Positions 47,655 through 59,833 of a DNA stretch of 64,000 nt are shown here, piece after piece. How positions within the stretch are numbered: the first letter of the stretch is position 1; every line of letters starts with the position of its first letter. The stretch comes from Cavia porcellus (Eukaryota > Chordata > Mammalia > Rodentia > Caviidae). Made by a program: the position numbers and the translations under genes. The notes beneath the pieces were generated by a model that had not been told where the DNA came from, did not search any database, and worked only from the letters and a program-made list of their open reading frames with translations. The stretch covers positions 35,117,501 through 35,181,500 of the forward strand of contig NW_026947507.1 of assembly GCF_034190915.1 (NCBI RefSeq), read 5' to 3'.

Positions 47655-47752
47655 AGGACCAGGGTAATTTAGCTCAGTGGCACAAACACCTGCCCGGCAA
47701 GCACAAGGTCCTGAGTTTGATTCCTGGTACCAAAACATAAAATAAAATAAGA
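47655..47752 (+). mobile_element. ID SINE
   Basis: 'accagggtaatttagctcag', 'tggcacaaacacctgcccgg', 'aaggtcctgagtttgattcc', 'tggtacc' and A-rich tail. Confidence 0.9.
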
Positions 47753-47999
47753 ATAGGGGGAAAGGAAAATCACAGAAATGCTAGGAACCAACAGGCTTCT
47801 GTGTTATTCAAAGTTCAAAGGAGCTTACATGGCTTTCACCAAGGGAGTAAGAATATTTGTATTTTGGAAAATTATTGCATCAATCACATAAAAGAAAGAC
47901 TCGACAAATTATATCCTGTGAGTAGAACCTGGTACTTCTTTGTAAAATCCACAGCATCTAATAGAGTCACCGTAAAAGACTGGTTGAGGTGAATTACAA

Positions 48000-50470
48000 T
48001 GAAGTTATTCTAATTATTTTTGTATGAGCTGTATGGTTTCAATCAGTTGCCTCTCTGAAAGGTGGCAGCGGGCGTTTCTGGCAGCCATCGCAGGTCACAA
48101 GCCAGGCAGGTTACCCTGTCTCTGACCTCGGCATCCCCACATGCACTGTGACAGTGCCCATCTGAGTCTGCAGCTGGTTCGTGGTGACTGGGATTCTGGT
48201 CCTGGGCCCCCTCCTGAGTCTGCAGGTGAGTAAAGGAAGAGGGAGGGGCATCTTGACCTGGGCACTGAGCGGCAAATGTGAGTAAACAGTTCTGCCCCTG
48301 AAAGCCTGATTTAGGCAGAAAAGTGCAGACCAAATGTATATATTTCCGTAGGTCCCAAATTACCAAGGTCCCCATCTGGCTCTTTCTCTTTATGTAGCAT
48401 ACATGCAAGTAGGGGATTTTCTTTTCTTTTCTTTCTTCATTCTTTCAACTATTGTTTCAAAACCAAGAATGAAAGAAGCAGAAATCAAATGTTTTCTCTG
48501 GGGTATTCATAAAGAGTGATGAATGAACCCCACCCAAATTCGTTAAGTACAGGAGAAACTCACAGAGATGAGACACTGGACACCGTGTTCATACACCCAT
48601 CAGCACTCGGGCCCTAAATTATATTTGACATTTAATTAAAGCCCCAAGGCAGGGAAGTCAAGAGCAGAGCTGTTTCAGTAGTAGAAAAGGAGCCTCTCTT
48701 TGGGATAGATTCATTTATCTCCTGTCACCACAGGCATCAACAGTCACCCCTACCGCCATCCCTCTACCACTGCAGCTCCACTCTCCCACCCGGGAGAAGC
48801 ACATATCAGCCTGCCTGGGCTCCACCCCACCTCCCCTGCACCCCCTTTCCACTCATGCGCTCAGGTGCTGGCACTGCCACAGTGGGGCTGGGCCTGCCCT
48901 TGGCCCATCCTGCCATCCAGAGCTGGTGTCCCTCGCGGCTGCCCATCCTCATTCCCCACTCACTGCCTGTCCTGGAGCCTGCACCAGTGTCTGTCCAAGC
49001 ACCGTGCAAGCTTCCAGCACTGAGCCCTTAGCTGCCCTCTTGACTTCCTCTCCTTTTCCATCATTCCTTTTCCCTTTCCTTCCTCCCTCCCCTTGTCCCC
49101 TTCCTTCCATCTCTTGTTCCCTCCATCCATCTTTCCTGTCCTCTTTCTTTCCATTCTTTCTTCCTCTCCTCTCTTGTTTCCTTCCTTCTCTCCCCCCTTT
49201 CTTCCCCTCATACCTTGCCGTCCTCCTTCCCTCCTTCTCTTCCCTGCTGAGAAGCTCCACACTCCATCCCATAGTGACCTATAGGACACCCCTGTCCCCA
49301 TGAGCGTTGGAGGACAAGGTACCCACAAGGAGCCGATACCGTGAGGTCACATGAAGGTGGCGCCAACCAGGGCACAGAGAGGTAAACCCTCAGTCTGAGA
49401 AAGGAAAGATGCAAGTGGTTGGGGCAGCTTCATGGAGGAGACAAAGTCATGCTGGGTCGCAAGTACAGAAGTTTTGGGAAAACAAAAGGAAGAGGAAAGT
49501 CACCGTAAGCATCAGGGACGCCAATGGTGTTAGATAAGGCCAAGAAGCAGGGTGCGCGCAGGGATGGGTGGGAAGGCTTTCCTGCCTGGAGCAGAGCTGG
49601 TGCTGTCTGCCCACGTGTGGCGGCAGTGGCTGGATGTGGGGTCCATTCTCTGCTGCAGACAGCATCCCCCCCCCCCGGGCCCTGCAGGGACACTAGGGGC
49701 CATGCAGTTGTGGGACTTTGCTCCAGAGATCGCCTCACGCTCCTGGCTTTGCTGGGGATGGGCTGCTGCCCTCTCCGAGCTGGACTTGCCTCCCTGTGAC
49801 TGGGGAGGCTCACACTACTCCCCACCTCCCAGCCTATCTTTAGGACCGGGCCAGTGGCTCAGAGGCCATGTGTCCTTGACGCCATTTTCCTGCTCTGAGA
49901 CATCAGAGAGTGATTTCCCCCAGAATGCTTCTCCTGACCCACCAAGGAGAAATTCCTGGGAACTGGAAGGGACAGAAGGGATGGGAAAGGGGAAGAAAGC
50001 AGGGAGCAGTCATTTTGAGTGAGAGGCATGAAGACTTCCGAAGCCTAATTTCCAAGCATTTGGAGAAAAGATAGCCGTGGTCTTGTGACCAGAGACTCTA
50101 CAGTCTCTGCAACTCCTGGAGGCAAAGTTCTCCTTACATGATTGCAAAATGTTCCAATTGGAGAAAAAGAAGAAGGAAATCTAAAGAAAGCAATAAGATT
50201 TCAGCTGTACTAGAGTCTCTCTAACTTCAGCGAGAAAACAGAAATACTAAGCTCCTACCTTCTAGCTCAATGAAAATAAGCTTTGCCTGAAAATTCAGTT
50301 TTGGTCATAGTACTCCCAAGCTATAAAACCTTCTATGGCTCCCACTTTCCCTGAAATTGAAAGCTCAAGAGACTCAAGCCTCTCCCTACATGGAACATGG
50401 CCCACGTGGACATGGCCCTCCCCTTCCAGCGTCAGTTTATGCTGCTGGGGACTGTTTATGACTCTAGCCA
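48000..50470. other. Intergenic DNA with long pyrimidine tract, no gene seen
   Basis: The tract at 49035-49245 is almost all C and T on the plus strand. A C run lies at 49667-49678. Other parts look unique. Open frames up to 156 codons have no recognisable domain. Confidence 0.6.
49035..49245. repeat. Polypyrimidine/polypurine tract
   Basis: About 210 bases of CTTCC/CCTCC variants on the plus strand with few purines. Frames on either strand are low complexity. Confidence 0.85.
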
Positions 50471-50477
50471 GGGATAA

Positions 50478-50700
50478 CAGACCACAGCCCCCAGGCCAAA
50501 TGCTGCTGGCCACCTCTTTTTGTACTGCCTGCAGACTAAAATAGGTTTTTTACAGTTTTAAAGGGTTGAAAGAATAATACTGTGTGATACGTGCAAAAAA
50601 TACAAAATGCAAGTGTCAGTGTTCATAAGTAAAAGTCTATTGAAACACAGCCACACTCGTGTTTACCATCTTGGATTGCCACTTTTAAAAACGCTGCAGA
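50478..50700 (+). mobile_element. hAT-Charlie-type transposon relic
   Basis: 'caggccaaatgctgctggcc', 'ctttttgtactgcctgcaga', then 'agtctattgaaacacagcca', 'cactcgtgtttacc' follow a common Charlie-derived repeat. Confidence 0.5.
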
Positions 50701-50754
50701 CAGCGGCCGCAATGGGAATTCACTTTCCCCCAGTCCCGGGGTCTCTCTTCTTGT

Positions 50755-51000
50755 CTTGCAGGTGACTGCCTCTCCACCTGTCCTCCGACAGTCTTCCCCC
50801 TGTGTGTGTCCATGACCCAACTGCCTCTTCTTTGCAAGACACCAGTCACACTGGACTAGGTCCAGCAAAGTGGCCTCATTTAAATTTGAATAAGTGAGGA
50901 AAGGCCCTGTCTCCACACATTGTTGTCACATGGAGGTTCTGGGGGTTAGGACTTCAACACATAAATTTAGGGGGACACATCTCAGCCTGTGGCTGCTGCT
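50755..51000 (-). mobile_element. MLT1 LTR fragment
   Basis: 'caagacaccagtcacactgg', 'gcaaagtggcctcatttaaa', 'gttaggacttcaacacataa', 'atttagggggacacatctca'. Confidence 0.7.
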
Positions 51001-51132
51001 TTCACACTGTGACGAAAGAATTGAGACATGTGACAGAGATCATGTGGCTCACAAACACGACTGTAGGTCATGTTTCACTACTTATAGTCTGTTTCCTATC
51101 TGGACTTCTTAAAGGCTGGCCTTCACCCTAGA

Positions 51133-51585
51133 CAGGGGTCCTCAAACCCCGGGCTGTGACCAGTACTGTCCTAGCTCTTAGGAATGAGGCCACCCTACAA
51201 GCAATGTGCTGCATTTCATCCTTGCTTGATTATCTGTGTTCTGCCATCTCCTGTCACGTCAGCATAGATTTTCTTTGCTTTTCTTTTCTTTGGAGGGGAA
51301 CAAGGTCTCACTATGCAGTTTAAGCTGAACTTGGGCTCACTTCCTAGCCCAGGCTGGCCTCGAACTCTCAGTGATCCTCCTGCCTCAGCCTACCGAATGC
51401 AGGAATTATAGGTGTGCACCACAGTGCCCAGTTTCAGCATAGATTTCCATACATGCTTGAACCCTACCATGAGCTGCAGAGTCTAAGAACCTAAATTATC
51501 CAGAAGCCACCCTCACCCGCCCCATCTCACCCCATTCGGTGGGGGAAAAATTGTGTTCCCAGTGACAGAAATATTGGGACTGCTG
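51133..51585 (+). mobile_element. MER1-type Charlie DNA transposon, split by a B1
   Basis: Starts CAGGGGTCCTCAAACCCC and ends ...GGGACTGCTG, with 'gggaaaaattgtgttccc' before the end. Interrupted by the B1 at 51272-51433. Confidence 0.8.
51272..51433 (-). mobile_element. B1 SINE with target-site duplication
   Basis: B1 body 'aacaaggtctcactatgcag', 'ggctggcctcgaactctcag', 'gcaggaattataggtgtgca'. Flanked by the 13-bp direct repeat TCAGCATAGATTT at 51259-51271 and 51434-51446. Confidence 0.93.
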
Positions 51586-51719
51586 TCCCAGATCATCGCA
51601 CTCACTGTAGGCTCCCCAAGAACTGTTTCTCAAGCTCTTATTTCTAAGTCCAAGCAGTAAACACGTCTCATTTTCACCAGGAAATTTTCTCTTGTTCAGC
51701 CTGGTTTTTCATTGTTTCT

Positions 51720-51925
51720 TTTTTTTTTTTTTTTTTTTTTGCAGTAATGGAAACTGAATCCAGGAGGATCCAATTCCACCACTGAGGTACGTTCTCAGCG
51801 GTTTGTTTTTTTTTTCTTTAAGATGGGGTCTCCCTAAATTTCTCAGTCTGGTCTGGAGTTTGGAATTCCCTGCCTCAGCCTCCTGAGTAACTGAGATTAC
51901 AGGCATACACCACCATGCCCAGTTA
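51720..51925 (-). mobile_element. B1+ID composite SINE
   Basis: Poly(T) of about 21, then ID-like 'aatggaaactgaatccagga..caccactgaggtacg', then B1-like 'taagatggggtctccctaaa' to 'aggcatacaccaccatgccc'. Confidence 0.8.
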
Positions 51926-52143
51926 TCATTTCTTTAACTGACAGAGGTGATGTGTATTTACGATGCTGTATGCTCACCCTGTTACAAAATACATACACAT
52001 ATGAATCGAGTCAATCTAGCTAATTGTTGCTGTTTTTTGAGACACTAGAATTGGCAAAGGCTTCATATGTGACCACATTTACATTTAAGTCACAGAAATG
52101 AACCTTTGACGGGAAGCTGCAGGTGTATAGAGGACCCAAGCAC

Positions 52144-53217
52144 AAAAGACAGCAGCTTCGATGGCCAGGAGAACATGGTGGACAGAAAACAGCAGCTACG
52201 GAGGCTCTCTGAAAGATTCAGCTCAGAATTCAGGAATGGTGTGGACTAAGGAGTCATAAGCAGGTGGAGATATGTTCTGCTGACCCAGGAACGAACTGGG
52301 CTGAGAGAAACCAACTTGGAATGCAGTCCTGGTGCTAGAACAGGAAGAGAAAAGCCTCAGTGTGGAGGCTGGAGCCCGCGCCATTGGAAGCCGTGATTTG
52401 TGTTACCCGACGCGCGGCGGCTGCGTCTACATCGGCTCGGCAGGGAGAGAGAAGCGCGGAAGCTCTGAGAACGGGAATCGGTGAACGGAGTCAAAAACAG
52501 GACAGGCGGGAGCCGTGCACTGACTTGTGGTGAGTACCAGGTTCGAAAGTTTAGGCAACAGCTGTGAAGATAGTGAGATTCATTATGAAGCCCATTCTCG
52601 ATGACTTTTATCTACTTTTGAAGACCTACAATGTCTCCAATGTTTTGGTTTTGTCGGTTTTGTTCTTTACTGTTTTGTTCAATTCTATTACAACTAATGA
52701 TATAGGCAATTCTATTAGAGATAGCGGGAGGCATTATGGTAACCATTATTGATCACCTTGTATTATGCTTTTACATTATCTATTATGTCCACCATTTTGA
52801 TTTGATTGACTCTGTTCTGTTATGTCACATTTGGTTCTACTCCCTTCCAAAAAAAGTAATAAGAACTGTGGGAGCAACAAAACCCAAAATGTGTAATTGT
52901 CATTGTACAAAAGAGAGGAAAAGAAAGTGCTCTAAACAATATAACTGCATGTATATTTAAGTGTATAAGGTAGAAAATGATATCACAGAGTTTTATTGGA
53001 TCATTGAACAGAACTGTTTGCAGTCTCACTGTTGGAATGTCCACTTTACAAGCTTTAATTTTGTGACTTGAACAATTATTTCTAAGATGACAATATGTAA
53101 TCCATTAACTACTGATTTCCTACTGTTTATTTTTTTCTGTAAATCTGTATAACTTGTACCCTTTCTCTGTTTTTTTTTCTCCTTAAATAAAATTTAAAAA
53201 AAAAAGACAGCAGCTTC
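52144..53217 (+). mobile_element. Retrotransposed insertion of unknown identity, with 16-bp TSD and poly(A)
   Basis: The 16-bp direct repeat AAAAGACAGCAGCTTC lies at 52144-52159 and, unchanged, at 53202-53217. Between them is a roughly 1.04-kb insert beginning GATGGCCAGGAGAACATGG and ending with AATAAA (53186-53191) and an A tail. Bases 52375-52520 are CpG rich (about 18 CpG); the remainder is A/T rich. The longest frames are about 60-75 codons without recognisable domains. Hallmarks match L1-mediated insertion in the plus orientation. Possible identities are an internally deleted L1, or a retrocopy of a non-coding RNA. Confidence 0.85.
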
Positions 53218-53675
53218 TCATATTCCACCCACTCCACAAGGAACAGGGGCTGGAGCTGGCCAAGAGGGAACCCCGAGAATCAGTGCAGGAGCAGGAGGGC
53301 GAGCTGGGGAAATGTGCAAGTCTGACCAGTGAGCTTCAAGGGAGCTTCAAGGTCCCTTGTATAAGGAAGAGGGAAAGAGCCAGGTGACTCTTGGCCAGAG
53401 AGCTGCGAGAGGCCCAAGGCATTGGTGGTGCCCTAGAGAAGAGAGAGATGGGCAAGGAGGAGAGTTGGGCAGAAGAAAAAGAAAGTCAAGTAACAGGGAC
53501 TAGGAAGGAGGCTTACAGTGGAGAGACAGCCCTCACAGCACAGCAGGTCCCAGAGCACGGAGTTTCTGCTGGGGCTTGCAGAAAAGGTAAATGAAGTCAG
53601 AAGCTGTAACTCCAGCACCACCAGGCTGCTTTAGGGAGCAGGTGACCTGGAGACATCCTGAGCACAAAACTTCAG

Positions 53676-53755
53676 CTCAGGGCTAGGGATTTAGCTCAGC
53701 AGCACAGCCTGGCAAGCTCAAGGTCCTGAGTTCAATTCCTGGTACCAAAAAAAAG
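53676..53755 (+). mobile_element. ID SINE
   Basis: 'cagggctagggatttagctc', 'gcaagctcaaggtcctgagt', 'tcaattcctggtacc' and A tail. Confidence 0.9.
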
Positions 53756-53759
53756 GTGG

Positions 53760-55250
53760 GGGGTAAATATAGAACCCAGACTCCCAGGTCTCTATATATT
53801 GCTTCTTCTGTAAGTTGGTCCCCACTCCCACTGAAATAGACAGGGCTTAAATAGGCACCCCCCACACTGCTCCCCTTAGGAGCCGACTACCACAGCTAGA
53901 AAGCAAGGACAGTTTGGAGAGGCAGCAGGATGTCCCTTGCCTAAACATCCACAGGACCAGTGCAGACTGCAGCCCAGTGCTCTGCACACTGGCTGAGTGA
54001 TACTGGACAGCCACAACCTCAGCTTCTGCGTCCTTATCTAGGGCTGGGCCACCTCCCTCCAGGACCTGCCAGCAGTCCTGTCCACGGAGGGACAGCCGTA
54101 GGAGACAAGGCATGAGGGAGGCCTTGAGGTCTGGGCAATGTGCAAAAGGCTGGGGAGCAAGAGAAGGTGTTGCCTGGACCCCGCCAGAGACCCTCGCTGT
54201 GGCCAGCTGCTCTAGAATCTTGCAGGCATGTTGCAAACAGCAAGGACAATGGCTTTATCTCTAAATGGGGCTGCTGAGAGATGGATGTGTTCAGCACGCT
54301 GAGCTCACCTGCATGCATGGATTGTGCTCATGAGAACACATGCATACGTCCAAACTCATGGGCACACGTAGTTTCCAGTGTGCTCCCAGCCTAGGAAAGA
54401 GGGGTTTCAGCAAACAGACAGAGCCACGGAGAGGAAATGACAGAAAGAGAGGCAGCAGGGGCCCTGGTAAGTGTAGACCCTTAAAGCACAAAGACAGAGG
54501 CCTTGGGCTGCAGACAGCCAGCTGCATGGCTCTCACTTTAACTGGCTGGCAGGAGAAGATGGAGGTAAACAAGGAAGGCTCTGAGGCAGGATGTGCTGGA
54601 AAATGTCTCACACTCTACACAGCAAAAAGCCACAACCAAACATTGCTCAGCAAGCCGGTCAGGGCCCAGTGGCCTGTGGTCACTTAGGGGGCCACTGGCT
54701 TCCTTGCCGCCCCTCCTTACTGTCCATTTCCTTCTCTGTATCTCACCCACGTTCCCAGACTCCACCAGGCAGAGTCTCTGAGAGTAATGCAAACCCAGAG
54801 CTCCGCCCTAAGGCACCGCCCTAAAATATTTCTCCTTTAACTCTCAGACATCCGGGCCTCATGCTTGGCCATGAACCTCAATCCATCATGAACTCTCAAA
54901 ACAAACTTGTGCTGATCTTGTTTAATTCTGCTCTTGAAGTTCAAGCTGGAAATAGATCCCAGAGTCACTCAGGGAGATCAGTCTTAACATTTGCAGACGT
55001 GAGTCTCATTTGTCATTTAGGGCCGGTGGGGAGGGAGGGAAATAAAATCAACTGAGGCTTTCAGAACAACTGGCCTGGGTAAACTGTTCTGTGGGGGCCT
55101 GAGGATCTCCCACCTGGAGCAAAGTGCTATTTCACTCAGCCCACAGGTTTTACATCAGGAAGTGGCCCCAAGGAACAATTTCTGGGAGACAGAAGTTGGG
55201 TCCAGTTGTCTTTCCATATGCCCATCCAGAAACATTGCTCCTTTCCCACT
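53760..55250. other. Intergenic DNA, nothing recognised
   Basis: No repeat or gene is evident. Frames up to 129 codons overlap each other on both strands with no domain. Confidence 0.55.
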
Positions 55251-55254
55251 ATCC

Positions 55255-55442
55255 CCCTTTTTGTAATACTAGAGACTGAATCCAGAGCCTTCACACTGAG
55301 CTACAGCCCCAGTCCTGCTTTATTTATTTGAAGACAGGGTCTTGGGAAGTCTCCAGCTTCCCAAGGCTGGATTTGAATTTGCAACCCTCCTGCCTCAGCT
55401 TTCCAGAGTGCTTGGATTATAGGTGTGTGCTATCACTACTGG
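55255..55442 (-). mobile_element. B1+ID composite SINE
   Basis: Reversed ID half 'actagagactgaatccagag..actgagctacagccccag', then reversed B1 half 'gaagacagggtcttgggaag' to 'ttggattataggtgtgtgct'. Confidence 0.85.
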
Positions 55443-55519
55443 TTCCTCATTCTTTTTAATATCATATTATGAATTCACAAAATCAGTAAAATCACAAGTA
55501 AACCTGTTTATGTTTTGTG

Positions 55520-55890
55520 TTAGTCCATTTTCTGTTCCTATGACCAAATACCAGAGGCTGGGTACTTTATTTTTTTAAAAAAGAAAGATTTATTCTGTTC
55601 AGAATTGTGAAGGTTCAAAAACCTCATGGAGGGTGACATCAACATAGTGGAAGTGAGTTGGAAAGAGAGAGATCACATGGGGACATAGAAAGCCAAAAGA
55701 CTGGGGTCTCACAGAGAGGACTACATGGATTGCATTCAAGAACAGTACCCCAGTGACCTACTGACTTCCCATCAGGCCCTGCCTCTTAAAGGGCCCACCA
55801 CCCACTGACATTACAATCCTGGAGGTCAAGCTTCCAACATGTGAACTGTTAGGGCACGGGCTCAAGCCACATCCCAACTAGACAGCATTC
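55520..55890 (-). mobile_element. MaLR-type LTR
   Basis: 'gttagtccattttctgttcc', 'atgaccaaataccagaggct', 'gggtactttatt', then 'catcaggccctgcctcttaa' and 'acattacaatcctggaggtc'. Confidence 0.7.
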
Positions 55891-56204
55891 CTAGCAGGAT
55901 CTCCTCAGGGGTCAGCATGTTCTATGCTACCACTCAGAGAGTAAGTGGGGCCTGCTTCCTACCAGCTCCCACGCTCTGGAGACCTTCATTCCAGGGTCCA
56001 CATGTCTTCCCCAGCCAATGATAGAGTAAGAGACGGAATTCTCTGGCCAGCCAACTGCTGTGACCAGGTGTGAGGAGCTCCAACAGCACTCAAGGACCTC
56101 CTGTGGGGAAAGGAGTGGGACTCCAAGTTGCCCCTAAGATAACAGTTGCCCCCTGATGTTTCCTGCCTGACACTTTCCCTGAGATGGACAGATAAATTCT
56201 GTTC

Positions 56205-56600
56205 TGTGCTTGTTTCCTGTGGTTGCCATAACAAATTATCCTAAACCAGATGGCTTAGGACAATGGCAATTTATTCTCTCACACTTCCGGAGGCTGGAGA
56301 TCTGAAATCAAGAGGTAGATTGAGCTGAATTCCCTCCAGGGAAGCATCTGTCTCTGCCATTGCCAGCTTCTAGTGGCTCCCTGCATTCCTTGGCTTGCGG
56401 CCACATCACTCTACTCTCTGGCCTGTCTTCATGTGGCCTCCTCCTCTGTCTCAATTCTCCTCATCCCTCCTCATACAAAGACATTAGTCATCAGATTTGG
56501 GCCCACCCTAAATCCAGTATGATTTTATCTTCAGATTCCTTGTTACATCTTCGAAGACTCTATTTCCAAATAAGTCACATTCCTAGGTAGCAGAAGTAAG
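56205..56600 (-). mobile_element. MLT1 LTR (MaLR)
   Basis: 'ggttgccataacaaattatc', 'caatttattctctcacactt', 'ccggaggctggagatctgaa', 'ctgcattccttggcttgcgg', 'gatttgggcccaccctaaat', 'atttccaaataagtcacatt'. Confidence 0.87.
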
Positions 56601-58600
56601 ACTTGGTCATATCTTTTTTATTTGTTTATGGGGAGGGGCTAGAATTCACTCTGCTGTACTAGTCTTCTACTATTCTCCTACAGATGACAGCTCTGTCAAA
56701 ATGTGAGGACCTGCCCACCTGGGTTACTGGCCCATTTCTGTGTCCCCCACACCATGCCCAGGCCACTGTTCCCCACCACGTTGTCTTCCTTCCTGCTTCA
56801 CACTTCGCTTAGTCTCCACCTTGGCCCTTCAGGCTTCCCTCTGCCCACAGAGTCCTGCTTCAGAGCCTCCCCACACAGCCCCTAGGGGACAGTAAGAAAG
56901 GATCGGCATGGCCCGAGATTCTGAGTACCAGCTCTGTCACCAGATGCCTGTGCCCCTCCGCATCTCTGGACCTTAGTTCCCCTGCCCCCGCCCCGACATA
57001 TAACAATTCCAAGAATTAACTAGCATATGCACAAAAGCACCTGCCACCCCGTAAACTCCCCAGGAGATGTTTGCTGTCTGGATATGCGACCCTTGTCTCT
57101 CCACCCTCTTCTGTCTACAGCAGGCTTTGGGTTTAATCAAGCTCCACCCCTGCTGGCCTCTCCTGGGCCAAGGGAGAGGACAGTTTGGGCCTCTCTGGAA
57201 TCTCCCATGGTGCTGGTAGAGCAGGAGATGGTAAAGACTTGGAGCTAGAAATCAGCACCTCTGCATGCCCTGAGGTCTCCCAGATGGAGAAGCAGTGCTG
57301 TCCCAGCCAATATCCTTCCAGTCCCCTCACCACCCCACTCACCCTGGACCTCAGGCCTCATGTGAAAGGGGATCCTGTAGGTAGTGACAAATGGGGAGGG
57401 GGCAGTGATGGAATGGGCCAAGGCGAGAGGGATAAACTGCAGAGGCCACCACTGTGTGTTGTCATCAGAAGGAAAAACGAGTTGCAGCAGGTCAAGATCC
57501 CTGAGGCCAGATAGGCCAGGTCCATCCCTTCTCTAGGAGGACCCTGAGGCTGGCCAGGCAAGAGGAGATCGCTCTCCATTAGTGCTGGCAGGGAAGGGTG
57601 GGCGGGCTGCTCTGCATCACCAGGGCAGAGCGACTGAGTGGATGTGACATAATTGAATGAGGCCTCCGCATCCTCCACCCAGAGCGGGGGAATTAGCAGG
57701 CCCAACCCTCGCCTTGTCTCCAGAGACTGCATTCACCCCCATCTGCCTGCATTGCTCCACTCCAGGGTGCTGGGGGGGCGGGGTGCCAGGAAGGGTCTCT
57801 TTTGGGAAGAGGGGGCATCCTGGGAGGGGTGAAGCTAGAGGAGAGGGGGTGTGTGATGAACAGGGGTGGAGAGCACAGAACTGAGTGCTGGCCAGATGAC
57901 AAGGAGGTACCAGAGGAAGGAGGGAGGACAGGGATAGAGGAGTGGGGAGAGGCTGGGAGGAGCAGAGAGCAGTAGACGGGAGGCAGATAGGGAAGCAACA
58001 CGAGAGCAATCAGAGATACAGAGATGGACTGAGACGAGAGGGGAGATCAAAAGAAGCTTAATGAGAAAGACAGATCTGCAGCCCAAGGAGCAGCAGACAG
58101 GAAGAAAGGAACTTCGTGGACATGGACAGAAGTCCTCTCCCACAAGAAGAGCACCTTCCTTCTTCCTGTCCATGCTTGCTAGAGGATGAGCACTATGTCA
58201 GATGCACCCCAGGCCATCGTGGAAGGCTGCAGGGTCAGCGAGTTCCAGTGCTGTTTTACAGATGCAGGAGCAGATTGGAGAGATAAGTCACCCACCCACT
58301 GGAAAGCAAGAGCCCTGGCCCCATGCTCAGCCTGCATGAACAGAGCTCTGCCTGGTCGGTCACTGGTCTCTGCCCCACCCTACTGCCACAGGCTTCGTGC
58401 AGTTGCAAGCAAGGATATGACCCAGGCCTGTCTCTTCTTTATTTCACCTGTGCTCTGTCCCCTGGGATCCCCTGGGATGTCTGTACCCCTGGCATCTGCA
58501 CGGAACATTCCAGCACTTAGCCAGCCTTTGGAGAATCTCTAAATCTCCACAAAGGCAGAGACTAATGTCATCGAAGTTAGGGCTTCTGCCAAGAGTCACA
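56600..58600. other. Intergenic DNA, no gene seen
   Basis: Purine-rich around 57770-58100 on the plus strand. No repeat named except a possible MIR near 58185-58330. No coding evidence. Confidence 0.55.
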
Positions 58601-58605
58601 TGAAT

Positions 58606-58782
58606 TGAACCCAGAGCGTCACAAATATTAGGCAAGTGCCCTACCACTGAGCTTCAGGCCCAGCCCATTTTATTTTGAAACAGGGTCTGGATATATCTCC
58701 CAGACTGGCATTGAACTTGTGATCCTCCTGCCTTAGCCCCCAGAGTAGTTGGGGTCACAGACGTGCACCACCACACCCAGCT
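58606..58782 (-). mobile_element. B1+ID composite SINE
   Basis: Reversed ID 'attgaacccagagcgtcaca..ctaccactgagcttcaggcc', then B1 'tttgaaacagggtctggata' to 'gtgcaccaccacacccagct'. Confidence 0.87.
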
Positions 58783-59724
58783 GCCAGGAGCAATGACTCT
58801 TAGCAGGGGACTCAAAAGTAGCACAAGGACAGTAAGGCCTTCCTGTGAGCTTCAGTCATCCAACAAGTAAGGGCTACTAGACTTTGTCAGGCCGTCCTGG
58901 CCGTGTGACCTGCTCTTTCAGATGGGGGTGTAGGGCATCTGGATACTCATCTCCCATGGCCTCCTCCTCCCCACTCTCATGGAATTTCCCAGCATGGACA
59001 CCAGCCTGGAAGGCGCTGCCCAGCAGACAAACTGTCCCTGGGGGCAATGCCCCTCCTCCTGATGAACTCCTTGCTTCTGTGGGTAACTGGACACCTGCTC
59101 CCACTCTCCCAAGCAGCTCCCCCGTGTTTCTAGGCTGCCCAAAGTCAGACAGGACTTCTGGCTGTCACAGCCCCTTCTGGGCGATGCTTAGGCAACTTCT
59201 CGGCTCATTGACAGGAGTGTGGAAGCCCCAAAGGGAAACAAACAAGAGGTATCTCACCTCCAAAAGCCTGAATTTCCCAGCAGCAAAGCCGGGGTGCTCA
59301 GCACCAAGGACAGAGGTGCCACGTCACCCCACCCTGGCACATTGGGGTAGAGAGAGCAGATTGCTCCCCACTCTGCTTTTAGGAAATGGATTGACAAAGA
59401 TAGGGGCAGGAGAGGTGTGGAGAGGAGAAGAGAAAGCAGGCAAAGGTGGGCACAAAAGAGACACTCATGACAGATCCCAGAACTGGAAAGGTCGCTGTAT
59501 CTAACTGCTGAAGAGAAGTTAAGTAACTAATATAAGATCACATGGCTATTAAGTAAATGATGGAGGCAGAAATTAAATCGAGGGCTAATTTAAAAAAACT
59601 GTGCACTTGACTGACATGTTTTGAAATTTTGCTTTATTTTTTTTTCTCTTTGAAATAAAATGGATTTGAAAAAAAGGGGAAAAAATTATGGGCTTGTATT
59701 ATGTGCCGTATATATCCATTTACA

Positions 59725-59833
59725 AATTCGGATGGTGAGCTCCTTGCCGCAGAGGTTATGTTCCTATCACTGTATATCTAGTGTCCAAACAGAGCACTTT
59801 GTTAATACTGAGCACTCCCAATAACTATTCATA
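59725..59833 (+). mobile_element. L2 LINE 3' end relic
   Basis: 'atggtgagctccttgccgca', 'gaggttatgttcctatcact', 'gtatatctagtgtccaaaca' resembles the L2 3' end, immediately before the GGAT repeat. Confidence 0.55.

Noticed and set aside
52564..52752. 62-codon frame in the retroinsertion as a transmembrane microprotein
   Set aside because: A/T-rich DNA yields hydrophobic residues by chance; no family or initiation context supports it.
58884..59504. 206-codon plus-strand frame
   Set aside because: Low-specificity composition and no recognisable domain or splice signals.
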